Positions 45,464 to 55,563 of a DNA stretch of 64,000 nt are shown here, one piece after another. The position numbers and the translations under genes are program-made. The stretch's first letter is position 1, and each line of letters starts with the position of its first letter. Below the pieces are notes generated by a model. It ran no database searches. It saw only the letters and a program-made list of their open reading frames with translations, and was not told the DNA's origin. Source of the stretch: Bufo bufo. Taxonomy: Eukaryota > Chordata > Amphibia > Anura > Bufonidae. The stretch lies in NCBI RefSeq assembly GCF_905171765.1, contig NC_053392.1, forward strand, positions 106,194,220 through 106,258,219, given 5' to 3'.

Positions 45464-47079
45464 CCCGCGGCCACAGGTGACTTTGAGGGACGAATATGCC
45501 CCTTTTCGAGACTCTCGGAGATGTAAGTTCGCATAGCGATTCTTTCCGGTTGTGAGAGACTGTAGAGGCGTGCTTTTGGCAGCTTGGCGCCGGGAATGAG
45601 GTTAATGGGACAGTCAAACTCCCGGTGAGGAGGTAGCTCCTGAACACCGCTCTCGGAAAACACGTCCGAGAAATCAGAGAGAAATGATGGCACCGTTTTA
45701 GTAGACACCTCTGCAAAAGTCGCTGTGAGACAATTCTCTCTACAAAAATCACTCCACTCATTTATTTGCCTTCCTTGCCAATCAATAGTGGGGTTATGTC
45801 TAGTGAGCCAGGGTAACCCCAAAACTAGAGGAGAAGGCAATCCGTTAAGGACAAAACAAGATATATCCTCCACATGAGTGTCACCTACAGCTAGCCGGAT
45901 ATTGTGAACAATGCCCTTCAGAGATCTCTGTGAGAGTGGAGCAGAGTCAATAGCAAAAACAGGTATATCTTTATCTAATGTGCAAACCTGAAAACCATGC
46001 ATGGCTACAAATTGAGTGTCAATAAGATTGACGGCCGCTCCACTATCGACAAAAATCTCACAAGAAATGACTTTGCTCTCTAGCGCCACCCTGGCAGACA
46101 GGAGAAAACGGGAACTGCAGGTCAGAGGAAAAGCATCAAATCCTACATCAACTTTGCCCAAAGTAGCAGATGGAGCAGAACTTGATGATTTACCTTTTGA
46201 GATTTTTCTCTTATTATCTCTCTTAGTACGGTTCAAGAATCTCCTAGACGGACAAACATTTGCCAAATGACCTATGCCCCCACAACAAAAACAGACCATA
46301 CTCTGAGGACTAAATCCTCTTTTATCAGGGGCAAGTCGAGCTAGCTGCATGGGCTCCTCCTCAGAGGGGAGCGAGACAGGATGAGGCCCCTGCACACTGA
46401 ATGAGTCCGCACCACTGCCCCTAGACTGACAATGGCTGGACAGAGAGGTCTCGTTTCTTTCTCTTAGACGCCTGTCAAGGCGTACCGCCAATGACATGGC
46501 AGACTCTAAGGACGTTGGTCTCTCATGGAAAGCAAACGCATCTTTTAATCTCTCCGAGAGACCATGACAGAACTGACTCCGGAGTGCAGCATCATTCCAA
46601 CCCGAATCAGCTGCCCATCTCCGAAATTCAGAACAATAAAGCTCCGCAGACCGTTTGTTCTGGCATAAAACACGTAGGTTAGATTCGGCCAGAGCAACAC
46701 GATCCGGGTCATCATAAATCTGCCCCAGGGCCACAAAAAATCCCTCCACGGATCGAAGGGAGGGATCCCCTGATGGCAGCGAAAAAGCCCAAGTCTGAGC
46801 ATTACCCCTGAGCAGGGAGATGACAATCCTCACCCTCTGCTCTTGATTACCAGAAGAGTGAGGACACAAGCAAAAATGGAGTTTGCATGCCTCTCTGAAA
46901 CGAACAAAATTCTCACTGCCCCCGGAGAACGTCTCCGGAAGTGAGACCTTGGGCTCGCAACAGACTCCATGAGCCGGAGCAGGGCCCAATGCTTGAAGCT
47001 GGGTCATAGATTGACGGAGATACGCTACTTCCAAAGAAAGACCCTGCATGCGGTCAACCAGGTCAGAAAGTGGATCCAT
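45464..47079 (-). pseudogene. Gypsy copy 1 gag-protease and start of RT, split by the hAT
   Basis: The start is ATG at 47079, just inside the 5' LTR. Open to the hAT junction (about 540 codons). A Gag capsid-like region (FSGGSENFVRFREAC, WAADSGWNDAALRSQF) is followed by a zinc knuckle CFCCGGIGHLANVC at about 263-276, then a protease with DSG (IFVDSGAAVNLID, about 343-354). The N-terminal RT segment ([35 protein letters not shown]) stops where the hAT begins. Gag and pol are in one frame, as in several vertebrate chromoviruses. The reading frame is otherwise intact, so the hAT alone accounts for most of its inactivation. Confidence 0.9.
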
Positions 47080-47110
47080 GTCAAAAAAGGACGGTTTTGG
47101 TGGATTATAA

Positions 47111-47759
47111 TGTCACGGGTGTATGTGAGCAACAAGAGTATACACAGTAAAAAGAGTTACTGACCGGACCCAAACTAGGGAGGATAAAGGGTGACCCCTG
47201 TCAGACCCTCAAAGCTCTCCCTATGCTGCTAAAGCACATGCCCGGATCCAAATGGCGGAACGAGGCATGCCCACGTGCCTAAGACTAATGACCCCTGTAA
47301 CCCCTACAATAGTGGAAGGGGCACGGCCACCAGTGCCCTACTCAGTATATGGAGGGAACCGTGGCCACCTCAGATCCAGTCAGAAAATAAACAGGAACAC
47401 AACAATGTCTGCACACTTAGCTGAAGATGTTGCAGCCGCAGAGAAGACGGATCCAAGGACAGGCTGGCAATATCCGGAGTGCTAGCTGCAGCAGAACACA
47501 GGTCCAGTGAACTGATAGCTACAAGTGAAGAAACTAAAGCCAGAGCTACAACTGAAGTGAGAACTATAATCCACATCCTATCATAGGAGGAGGGGTGATA
47601 TAAAGAGAGGGAAATCAAACACATGAAGGACAGCTGTGGTGAAAGAAACCAAAAGTAAACAGAGTAGTGAGAACTCCTCCCAGCCAGCTCTAGTAGTGAC
47701 ATCATCACAAGGGTGGAGAAACAGAGCTGTGAGAACGTCCCAAAGCTCTGGTAGTGACA
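47111..47759 (-). repeat. Gypsy copy 1, 5' LTR
   Basis: 649 bp, near-identical to 40182-40826 (a few substitutions and a 4-bp CAGC gain near 47685). On - the LTR end is followed by TTATAATCCACC, not by a typical TGG primer site, so a self-priming or unusual primer is possible. Confidence 0.9.
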
Positions 47760-47851
47760 GGCGGGGAGTGGCCAGAGAGCGGGCGGGCGTCCGGGCCGTT
47801 GATCAGGAAGGAAGGCAGTGGAACGGGCGCCATTTTAGGAGAGCAGGAGAC

Positions 47852-47989
47852 GGCATCACCCCCCCTCCCACCCTTTGTTTGGTGTTGATTCCTTATTATG
47901 TCTGTCTGCTATCTGACCTGACCAGTGCCTGTTACCCTGGTCTGTTCGTCTGCCTGTGTTTCTCTTATGTCTGTTGCCTGAATTCTGAC
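47852..47989. other. Flank right of Ngaro repeat A2
   Basis: A pyrimidine-rich start, then CTGTCTGCTATCTGACCTGA-type sequence. It may include Ngaro repeat B2 or an older LTR fragment; I could not match it elsewhere in the window. Confidence 0.35.
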
Positions 47990-48569
47990 TAGAGATGAGC
48001 AAAGTATTTGAACATTTGATTTGGCTGCTTCCCTGGATTCTACAAGAAAATTTGCTTTGTGACTAATTATTTTGTCATGAAGCGCATTTCTTTGTAAGTA
48101 GTGGGTGCAATGACAGGGAGCGGCGATTGTGCCGCCCCTCCATCATTATACCCCTCAGATGCTGAGTTCATACATAATCAAGGCATCTGATAGAAATAAT
48201 CCAGTGTTAAATAAAAAATAAAAAAAATCCTACTTACCTGCTCCATTTGCTCGCAATGGGCCAGTCGCGTCCATCTTACTTGAAGATCTGGCATGAAATC
48301 TTGTGCGGCCCGAGATGACGTCATTACGCTGGCCGGCATGGTGACGTGATATGTCACCGCGCACGGGATTTCGGCCAAGATCTTCAAGCAAGATTGGGAC
48401 GGCTGGCATGTTGCGGGAAAATGGAGTCGGTAAGTATGATTTTATATATTTTTTGCACTATTTCAGGTTAAATAGATTCGTTGCCACAAAGCACGAGGAA
48501 ATTTGGCTTTGCAGCAAATCAAGTTTATCCTGAAATTCCACTTCATGGACTTCGATTTGCTCAACACTA
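47990..48569. mobile_element. hAT-like MITE, TAGAGATGAGC/GCTCAACACTA ends
   Basis: 580 bp. The flanks ATTCTGAC (47982-47989) and TTCCTGAC (48570-48577) agree at six of eight positions. The end sequence is the same type as at 13468-14545 and 54366. The interior is a foldback: CGAGATGACGTCATTACG near the centre, with AGATCT/TTGAAG arms. No ORF. Confidence 0.75.
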
Positions 48570-48624
48570 TTCCTGACCCTGTGCCACCTGCCCTGGTCCT
48601 GGGACTGTTTAGTAGATTTGCATG
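48570..48624. other. Short flank before the LTR element
   Basis: Ends in CATG (48621-48624), the target duplication of the next element. It probably continues at 53241. Confidence 0.5.
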
Positions 48625-49601
48625 TGCAGCGTACTCAAGTTGTGTTTAATAGAGTTTCTGGGTGTAGTAGTGCAATAGACACTAACCTGAGACGGCTGAC
48701 TCTCTGCAAGGGCAGGTGATGGTAGAAAATGTTCGTGACGCCAGTGCCAATTCAACGGTGGCACGCCGTTTGCTGATAGCAGGAATAAATGAGGAACACC
48801 GTGATGTTAAAACAGAACTCCAACTTTAGTAGTTTTAAATATAGAGACATTCACGGAAGCGCAGTTCCTTTGCATACAGTCGATTTTTCAATACGGTTGA
48901 TGCAGGCAATACAGATTGAGCAAGGTGACTACAGAGTGTTAAACACACAGGACTTGCAGTACAGGAGCTTGCACTCTATCTCTGACTGATCCTGGAACAT
49001 AGCATATCTTCTCCAAGGCCCAATACCTTAACTCTGGCGTATATCCTTGGTTTCAGCTTTATAAAGTACCTCCTCTGTTATCTTGAGTACCTCTTGCTTT
49101 TCTGCGCTTTTGCCTCTGTCTCTCTCCCTCTTTCCTCAGACTCTAGAAGCTTCTGAACAGTGGTCTTCCTGCTTCTGCATATATATATATTCAGGAGGGG
49201 TACCTTCTCCTTGGATTCGGAACCCGGTTACAGGGACTGCAATACCCTCTCCTGGTCCGCAGGCTTCAGGCCTGGACTTGTCTCTGACATAGTCTAAGCT
49301 CCAGCTTCAGACTACAGGCTGCAGCTTTAGACAGACACTTAGACTAGACTCCCCTTCACTTCCCTGACTGGGCCTTATATAAACTAGGGCTCTCTAGCTC
49401 CCTCTAGTGACTAGAAGCTGGAATGACACCCCTAGCAGGCCTGTACATGCAAGTGTCATAGTAACAGGGAAATACATAACATTACATTACATGACAATTT
49501 ATAAAGATGACATATACCAACTTCCCCATAAATAAGGGGGGACGACAGCACACCAAGTGACACTTTTGTAGTGACGGGCATTACAGTCCCCGTACACTAC
49601 A
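48625..49601 (-). repeat. 3' LTR of the cold-shock-domain element
   Basis: 977 bp. On - it begins TGTAGTGTACGGGGACTG. It contains TATATAAG near 49383-49374 and ATTAAA at 48650-48645. Confidence 0.92.
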
Positions 49602-50395
49602 TACCCCACTGCTTTAAGCTGAGTACGACCTCGTACTCCATCAGGGCTCGCCCAACTGGAATCTCTACCTGAAACAGAAAAAGAAACATGCAGGCATACA
49701 TACATGTAATTCATCTGCATTTACATTCATATCAGGTCCAATTGGCAAAGATGAAGGGTGGTGACAAGGGGCGTCGTTCTCTTCTCCTCAGGATAGTGAA
49801 TGGAACTGGGGCGCTGACCTGGCACAGCGTAACATTATAACCAGGATAGTCCATGACAATGAATAAGTCCATAATAGAACAGCAAAATAGATAAAACAGT
49901 ATAAAAGTTCTTGGAGGCTCAAAGAACAAACTTGAGTCCGTACCCAGGTTACTTTCCTATTAAAATCACAGAGGCTCTCGTGCGGTGGAGTCCATCTCTG
50001 GGCACATTTCCTTTTAAAAGAGCAAAAATCTCAGAGGCTCAGGTCCTTTTGAGTCTGTCTCCGGGCACGGTTCCTTAATATAAAGTTGCACAATAAAATT
50101 GTAGAATATAAAACAAGTGCTGTAATACCCCTGATCAACCTGAAAAGGGGGTGAAGGGTAAAAGGCGCAACTAAGGAACAGGCACAACTTGGCGTGGGGG
50201 TAGCAAAAGCAGGCAGGGGGTCCTGGAAACAAACTTGGCTTTGTTGGCTTTATTACTTCAGTGGTCAACACCTACCACTGAGCCGTGAATGAACTGGCAG
50301 TCGCCACAAACGACCAGGAACATAGGACTCCTGTCCTGGAAGGGTTAATACCCTCATTCATTGATGAAATAAATCAAAAGGCCTAGCAGGCTGGT

Positions 50396-51859
50396 TTACA
50401 GAGGCATACCATAATCACTTGACCCTGCTGGCAAATATGGCCTGTAGTAGTCCTCTACAGGAGGATGGGCCCACATAACGGTGTTAGGGGGCAGCTGCAG
50501 AGTAAAGGGGCCCCTAATAGGTATTGGCCCCATGGGCCTAGGGGTAAACCCTTGGGTGGACCGTACCGGTCCCGGCATGATAATGGTGGGATGGATTGGA
50601 GCGGTTACCGCCGTCTCAAGCGGTCCGGTGGGCTCTGTGCAGCAATTCACAGCAACAGGGGGTCTTCTTTGGGGCACTGGCGGAGCGGTGGCAGCAGAAG
50701 GTAGTCTACGGGTGGTGACAGGCACCCTTACCTCGTCCTTCTCCGGCGGCATCTGGATCCTGGCGGTCGCGATCTTGCGCAGCTCCCGCAACTTCTCCTC
50801 CAGCCGGACAATCTGCTCACCGATGCTCTCCGTGTCAGAGTCGCGGTCATCTGCTGGCGCCGCCGGCGCAGGTACAGTCACCGATGGCGCGGACTCGGCC
50901 TCTGCAGGTTCTGGTGATGCATCGGGTCTCCGACCCCTCCGGATGTTCTCAAAGGTATTTCGAAGTCCCTTTAGATTTTCCATCTCTTGCATGGTCTTCT
51001 CCCGACGAGGCAGCTCGGGGGAAGGGTAAGGGCTCACCCATTTTTCCAACACGGTTGGCTGCCAGAAGACGTTAGGCCCAATGAAGGAGCTCCGCTCCTG
51101 GAAGGCGTGATGGGCCGGCTCTGGAGAGCGTTCCGGTTCCCGCTCGCAGCCAGAGTAGTCTTCTTCTTCTGCCTCCCAGTCCTCAGGTTCTCGCTTGGGA
51201 CGGGTCACGGCAGTGGCATAAGGGCCTCTCAGGCTCTCGGCAGGGGTGAACTCCACTTCCTCTCCCTCGCGGAGGCTGTGCTGATAGGAAGGGAGGTAGT
51301 CTCTCTTGACAGACCTTCTGTTAACATATAGGTCTCTGCCAGTCAGGTAATCTTGCATGAACCCGTAGCCACGGGTTTTGTCAAAGGACACCACCACTCC
51401 CTTTCTCCTTTCCAGGCGGGGTTGGGTGTTGGTGTGTCTTTCATGGATTGTCTTGGTCAACTCTTCATAGTAGATCTTGGTCTTGGTATTTCGCTTTATT
51501 GCGGCCTCCCGGATCTCCGCCATGAGTGAGGACCATTTGAAAGAGGGCTGAAAGAAGTCTCTCCACGAGCCATAGCAGGGCTCTGGTTCTTTCTCCCTTG
51601 GGCGGCAGGCGGGTTTCTCCGGTCCCGGAGAGTAGGCCGGTGGAGCCTCCTCTGGCTCTACACCAATATCAGACATCTCTGGTATGTCAGGCGCGGACGC
51701 TGCAGCAACACTCTGTTCACTTTCCAACATGCTCGATCCTTCTCTGGAGAGCGATAGGGTCGCGTCAATTAAATCAGCCAGCTCCTCCCCTTGCACTGGG
51801 AGGCCGCCCCCAGGTATTCCAGTATATGGAAGGCGGTGTCCATGCTGGCAGACATGCAA
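50396..51859 (-). CDS. Gag-like ORF with PPxY motif and cold-shock domain
   Basis: 487 codons, uninterrupted. Features by residue: PPAY at about 73-76 (PPxY, the late-domain type that recruits Nedd4-family ligases in retroviral Gag); and a cold-shock domain at about 151-222 with RKGVVVSFDKTRGYGFM (RNP1-like GYGFM), RDLYVNRRSV (RNP2-like) and REGEEVEFTPAE. These are followed by an acidic stretch (WEAEEEDYSGCERE), a probable coiled coil at about 343-366 (ESIGEQIVRLEEKLRELRKI) and a proline-rich tail. Cold-shock domains bind single-stranded RNA or DNA, so I infer that it packages the element's RNA. No zinc knuckle is seen. An upstream frame starts at 52008 (MDSVLLKMAAELAEF) and ends at 51769; it probably forms the true N-terminus, displaced by one indel or removed by splicing. 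A captured cellular Y-box or LIN28-like domain is possible; I cannot tell its origin. Confidence 0.78.
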   Translation of the reverse strand: MHVCQHGHRLPYTGIPGGGLPVQGEELADLIDATLSLSREGSSMLESEQSVAAASAPDIPEMSDIGVEPEEAPPAYSPGPEKPACRPREKEPEPCYGSWRDFFQPSFKWSSLMAEIREAAIKRNTKTKIYYEELTKTIHERHTNTQPRLERRKGVVVSFDKTRGYGFMQDYLTGRDLYVNRRSVKRDYLPSYQHSLREGEEVEFTPAESLRGPYATAVTRPKREPEDWEAEEEDYSGCEREPERSPEPAHHAFQERSSFIGPNVFWQPTVLEKWVSPYPSPELPRREKTMQEMENLKGLRNTFENIRRGRRPDASPEPAEAESAPSVTVPAPAAPADDRDSDTESIGEQIVRLEEKLRELRKIATARIQMPPEKDEVRVPVTTRRLPSAATAPPVPQRRPPVAVNCCTEPTGPLETAVTAPIHPTIIMPGPVRSTQGFTPRPMGPIPIRGPFTLQLPPNTVMWAHPPVEDYYRPYLPAGSSDYGMPL

Positions 51860-52008
51860 ATGTCCAGATAAGCAGTGGCGCCTGACCTTGAACTCCTTCC
51901 CGCTATTTCCTCAGAAAGGCGCCAATTTTTCCCGCCTTTTCGGGATGAAGATGACGCAGCAGTAAATTCAGCAAGCTCAGCGGCCATCTTTAGCAAAACG
52001 CTGTCCAT
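51769..52008 (-). CDS. Putative N-terminal extension of the cold-shock ORF, out of frame
   Basis: 79 codons from ATG at 52008, the first ATG after the 5' LTR leader on -. It overlaps the main ORF in another frame and ends just where the main frame enters EELADLIDATLSL. This is best explained as one protein with a frameshift between about 51860 and 51770. An upstream ORF is the alternative. Confidence 0.45.
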   Translation of the reverse strand: MDSVLLKMAAELAEFTAASSSSRKGGKNWRLSEEIAGRSSRSGATAYLDICMSASMDTAFHILEYLGAASQCKGRSWLI

Positions 52009-52273
52009 TCACTGACAGCAAGCAGGATGATGAAAAGTCCACAAAACCACACTCCAATGTGGCGATTTTCTTCCTCTTGGTAGCGCAACACTGCACAGCG
52101 CTTTTTAGAGGTTTTAGGAACACTTTTGGGTATGATTTTCAGTTCACAAAGTCCACTTTAAATAAACAGGCAATTTGTCACTTTGGTCACAGGGCAACTG
52201 TATAAGGCACAAAGATCACGCTTCTTGCACTAGAAAGCGTGCGAATCCTGTGCGGGGACACCCCAAAGAGAGG

Positions 52274-53240
52274 TGCAGCGTACTCAAGTTGTGTTTAATA
52301 GAGTTTCTGGGTGTAGTAGTGCAATAGACACTAACCTGAGACGGCTGACTCTCTGCAAGGGCAGGTGATGGTAGAAAATGTTCGTGACGCCAGTGCCAAT
52401 TCAACGGTGGCACGCCGTTTGCTGATAGCAGGAATAAATGAGGAACACCGTGATGTTAAAACAGAACTCCAACTTTAGTATAGAGACATTCACGGAAGCG
52501 CAGTTCCTTTGCATACAGTCGATTTTTCAATACGGTTGATGCAGGCAATACAGATTGAGCAAGGTGACTACAGAGTGTTAAACACACAGGACTTGCAGTA
52601 CAGGAGCTTGCACTCTATCTCTGACTGATCCTGGAACATAGCATATCTTCTCCAAGGCCCAATACCTTAACTCTGGCGTATATCCTTGGTTTCAGCTTTA
52701 TAAAGTACCTCCTCTGTTATCTTGAGTACCTCTTGCTTTTCTGCGCTTTTGCCTCTGTCTCTCTCCCTCTTTTCTCAGACTCTAGAAGCTTCTGAACGGT
52801 GGTCTTCCTGCTTCTGCATATATATATATTCAGGAGGGGAACCTTCTCCTTGGATTCGGAACCCGGTTACAGGGACTGCAATACCCTCTCCTGGTCCGCA
52901 GGCTTCAGGCCTGGACTTGTCTCTGACATAGTCTAAGCTCCAGCTTCAGACTACAGGCTGCAGCTTTAGACAGACACTTAGACTAGACTCCCCTTCACTT
53001 CCCTGACTGGGCCTTATATAAACTAGGGCTCTCTAGCTCCCTCTAGTGACTAGAAGCTGGAATGACACCCCTAGCAGGCCTGTACATGCAAGTGTCATAG
53101 TAACAGGGAAATACATAACATTACATTACATGACAATTTATAAAGATGACATATACCAACTTCCCCATAAATAAGGGGGGACGACAGCACTCCAAGTGAC
53201 ACTTTTGTAGTGACGGGCATTACAGTCCCCGTACACTACA
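52274..53240 (-). repeat. 5' LTR of the cold-shock-domain element
   Basis: 967 bp, nearly identical to the 3' LTR. Confidence 0.92.
53013..53022 (-). promoter_or_regulatory. TATA box of the 5' LTR
   Basis: On - the sequence reads TTTATATAAGG in the 5' LTR, a canonical TATA box position within the U3 region for the element's transcript. ATTAAA at 52299-52294 (and its copy in the 3' LTR) could be the polyadenylation signal. Confidence 0.6.
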
Positions 53241-53244
53241 CATG

Positions 53245-54149
53245 TGCTCTGCCTGCCCGATCTCAGCCTGGTTCTGACTATGTGTATTGCCTGATCCCTT
53301 GGTGCTTTGCACCGAAGTCTCAGACCCGGCGTCGTTCAGCTCTTAACTACATCAGGACTATTCCAAGAGGTAGCTGCCTGGTGGCTCCTCTAACTAGAAG
53401 ACCAGATCCCTGTATAGGGGTTAAAGGGTGAAAACCAGGGGACTGCTCGGACAATGCCTTTAGAAATAGCCCAAATTAAACCGATTAATTGGCACAATGA
53501 CTCTACCCCCCACTGCCTGTAACCGTGTATTTTTCTGTACAGCAAAAATAAATTACCCAGACAGAAATCTGTCAAACATATGCTATAAGGACACAGGATT
53601 TCATATACATTTTCTCCTTAACAAGCTATGGGAATGTTGCAATACACTGTCACTCCTGGGGGGAAGGTAGGTCCTGCTGTGAGCACAAGAGTAACAGGGG
53701 CTGTTACAACAACTACTACTTTACAGTCCTTCAGTAGTCCGCACAATGCCAAAGTTCAGCTTTATTTTCCACCTTTGAGATCGGTTCATAGAAATTGCAT
53801 ACAACAGGGATGTAGCTGGTAACCATAGGTTATCAACAAAAAATGGGGCCACTCATCACCATGGCCACCTTCCTCAACAAGTGCACAAAACATGTCACAA
53901 GAAGGCAATAATGCACGCCATCATTTCATGTCACATGAAAAAGGTAACCGTGTACCTGAATAGGAAAAATTATGTCACAAGCAGGTATAATGCACACATG
54001 GTGCAGCACAGGTATAATGAAAAAATGCTGCAGAGAAGGGATAAGGGAGTAACTGGGGCGCATTCAGTTCTCCATGCCCCTTTCCATAGACAAGTATAGC
54101 CTTGTCTTCAAGTGGAAATGTCCTCCTTTAGTTGTTGGGCCCCATTGCA
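53245..54149. other. Unassigned region
   Basis: The first about 150 bases (TGCTCTGCCTGCCCGATCTC...) look like an old LTR-type repeat that continues the flank at 48570-48624. No gene supported in the rest. Confidence 0.4.
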
Positions 54150-54365
54150 GCCATTATGTCGGCTATCTTGATTTTTATCGCGAATATCGGCACTTTGAGA
54201 ATTTGCGAAGATGTAGAATATAGTGCTATATATTTGTAATCGCGAATATTCTAGATTTTTTTTTTCATCAGTAACCTCCCTTCTTGCTTGTGGGCCAATG
54301 AGAAGGCTGCAATATCTTTGTCAGAGCTTAGCAACATCCCTAGCAACAATAGGAAAGTTGCCTAC
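54150..54365. repeat. Fragment related to the AT-rich hAT-like element at 13468
   Basis: Shares TATCGCGAATAT, ATAGTGCTATATA, CTTGCTTGTGGG(T/C)CAATG and AACAATAGGAAAGTTGCC-like stretches with 13468-14545. Truncated, no target duplication. Confidence 0.6.
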
Positions 54366-54966
54366 TAGTGTTGATCGAGCACCAAAGTGCTCGGGTGTTC
54401 AAGTAGAACACCTCGGGATGCTTGGGTGCTCTACCGAGCACCCGAGCACAATGGAAGACAATGGGAGAACCCGAGCATTAAACCAGGCACCCCCTGCTCA
54501 GAAGAGGAGAGGGTGTCTGGTTCACATGAAAAGGTCAGAAATTGATGGAAACACCACTGAAATGGTTCAGGAACAGCATGGGGAGGATGTCTGGATGCAT
54601 CTTGGACTCCCAGGTCGCTGCTGGGAACGATGTTGTCCGAGTAGTACACCACTTTTACAGACTGACAATAATACGCACAAAACCGAAGATAAAATCGATT
54701 TTAGAGGAAAAATTGTTAGGAAACATTCTTTCCTGTATATTTACTTGTATATAAAGTGCAAGTGCTGCCAAAAATTAAAAGGAAGAGGCACACATAAAGG
54801 AGGGTCTTATTCACATTGTGGTACAAATGTTCAGGTAGTGGGACTCCTACACTCATAAAACATATGCACTAAGTGAAAGGGCTGCCAAAAATTACATGGA
54901 ACCGGCACTCCAATACACCCTTTATTACACATTAAGGAGGGCATCATACACACCCTTGAAAAATTA

Positions 54967-55420
54967 TGATTGATGGCCTGCTGGTGACCCTCAAAAACAT
55001 TAGGACCAAGGTCCTGCTGGTGACCCTCTAAAACATTAGGGGCGAGGGCCTGCTGCTAAACTGACCATGGAAAAAAATATGGGTGAGGGCCTGCTGCCGA
55101 GCTGACCATCTAAAACATTAGGGGCGAGGGCCTGCTGCCGAGCTGACCATCTAAAATATTAGGGGTGAGGGTCTGCTGGTGAGCTGACTCTCTAAAACAT
55201 TAGGGGCGAGGGCCTGCTGCTGATCTGACCATGGAAAGAATTATGGGCGAGGGCCCGCTGCTGAGCTGACCATCGAAAAAATTATGGGTGAGGGTCTGCT
55301 GCTGAGCTGACTCTCTAAAACATTATGGGTGAGTGCCTGCTGCTGATCTGACCTTTAAAAAAATTATGGTTGAGGTCCTGCTGCTGAGCTGACCCTCTAA
55401 AACATTAGGAGCGAGGGCAG
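54967..55420. repeat. ~50-bp minisatellite in the hAT element
   Basis: About nine diverged copies of a unit like GGGCGAGGGCCTGCTGCTGA, GCTGACC, then TCTAAAACATTA. There are two main unit types (ending CTAAAACATTA or GAAAAAATTATG). Confidence 0.9.
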
Positions 55421-55563
55421 CCTAATAAGCATGTTGATATAATGGAGGAGGAGGACGTGAAAAGGAAGATTGAACCATATACCCTTTTTTGTGGTGGAAG
55501 GGGTGCATGGGAATACAGAGTATTCAATAAACCATAAAAGCCACATTTAAAGTGCCTTTACGT

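Larger units (their letters stand above)
40182..47759 (-). mobile_element. Gypsy chromovirus-type LTR retrotransposon
   Basis: LTRs lie at 40182-40826 and 47111-47759 (TGTCACGG...AGTGACA). GGCGG occurs on both sides (40177-40181 and 47760-47764), the expected 5-bp duplication. On the minus strand the order is 5' LTR, a gag-protease-RT-RNase H-integrase-chromodomain polyprotein, a G-rich polypurine tract beside 40827, then the 3' LTR. A hAT element (43447-45463) splits the polyprotein inside the RT. It is inserted in Ngaro repeat A2. Confidence 0.93.
24567..47851 (+). mobile_element. Ngaro (tyrosine-recombinase) retrotransposon, heavily interrupted
   Basis: The order along + is repeat A1 (24567-24755), a Gag-like ORF, RT with RNase H, a tyrosine recombinase, an SGNH hydrolase, AATAAA at 39951, and repeat A2 (40080-40181 plus 47765-47851). 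This gene order with a tyrosine recombinase and an SGNH domain fits Ngaro. Split repeats of the A1...B1A2B2 type are expected. The A pair is clear; I could not identify the B pair. Insertions are the 523-bp array (28882-38803) and the Gypsy (40182-47759). Removing these leaves an element of about 5.8 kb. Confidence 0.85.
40080..47851 (+). repeat. Ngaro direct repeat A2, split by the Gypsy
   Basis: The first part is 40080-40181 and the second is 47765-47851. The intervening 7.6 kb is the Gypsy plus one GGCGG duplication. Matches A1. Confidence 0.9.
48625..53240 (-). mobile_element. Non-autonomous LTR retrotransposon encoding a cold-shock-domain protein
   Basis: LTRs at 48625-49601 (3') and 52274-53240 (5') are nearly identical; the main difference is a 10-bp gain near 48830. 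The ends are TG...CA on + (TGCAGCGTACTC...GTACACTACA), and CATG flanks both sides (48621-48624 and 53241-53244). The internal 2.67 kb holds one long minus-strand ORF (50396-51859, probably starting upstream at 52008). There is no RT, protease, RNase H or integrase, so it must borrow enzymes from a relative. A possible primer site follows the 5' LTR on - (TGGGGTGTCCCCGCACAGG, about 52265-52247). A purine tract (AAAGCAGTGGGGTA) precedes the 3' LTR. Confidence 0.9.

Noticed and set aside
50465..51331. Plus-strand ORFs opposite the cold-shock ORF
   Set aside because: They arise from the GC-rich complement; no motif, and LTR orientation favours the minus strand.
50396..51859. Cold-shock ORF as a host gene or processed pseudogene
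   Set aside because: It is flanked by matching LTRs with a target duplication, has its promoter and polyadenylation signal in those LTRs, and has no poly-A tail.
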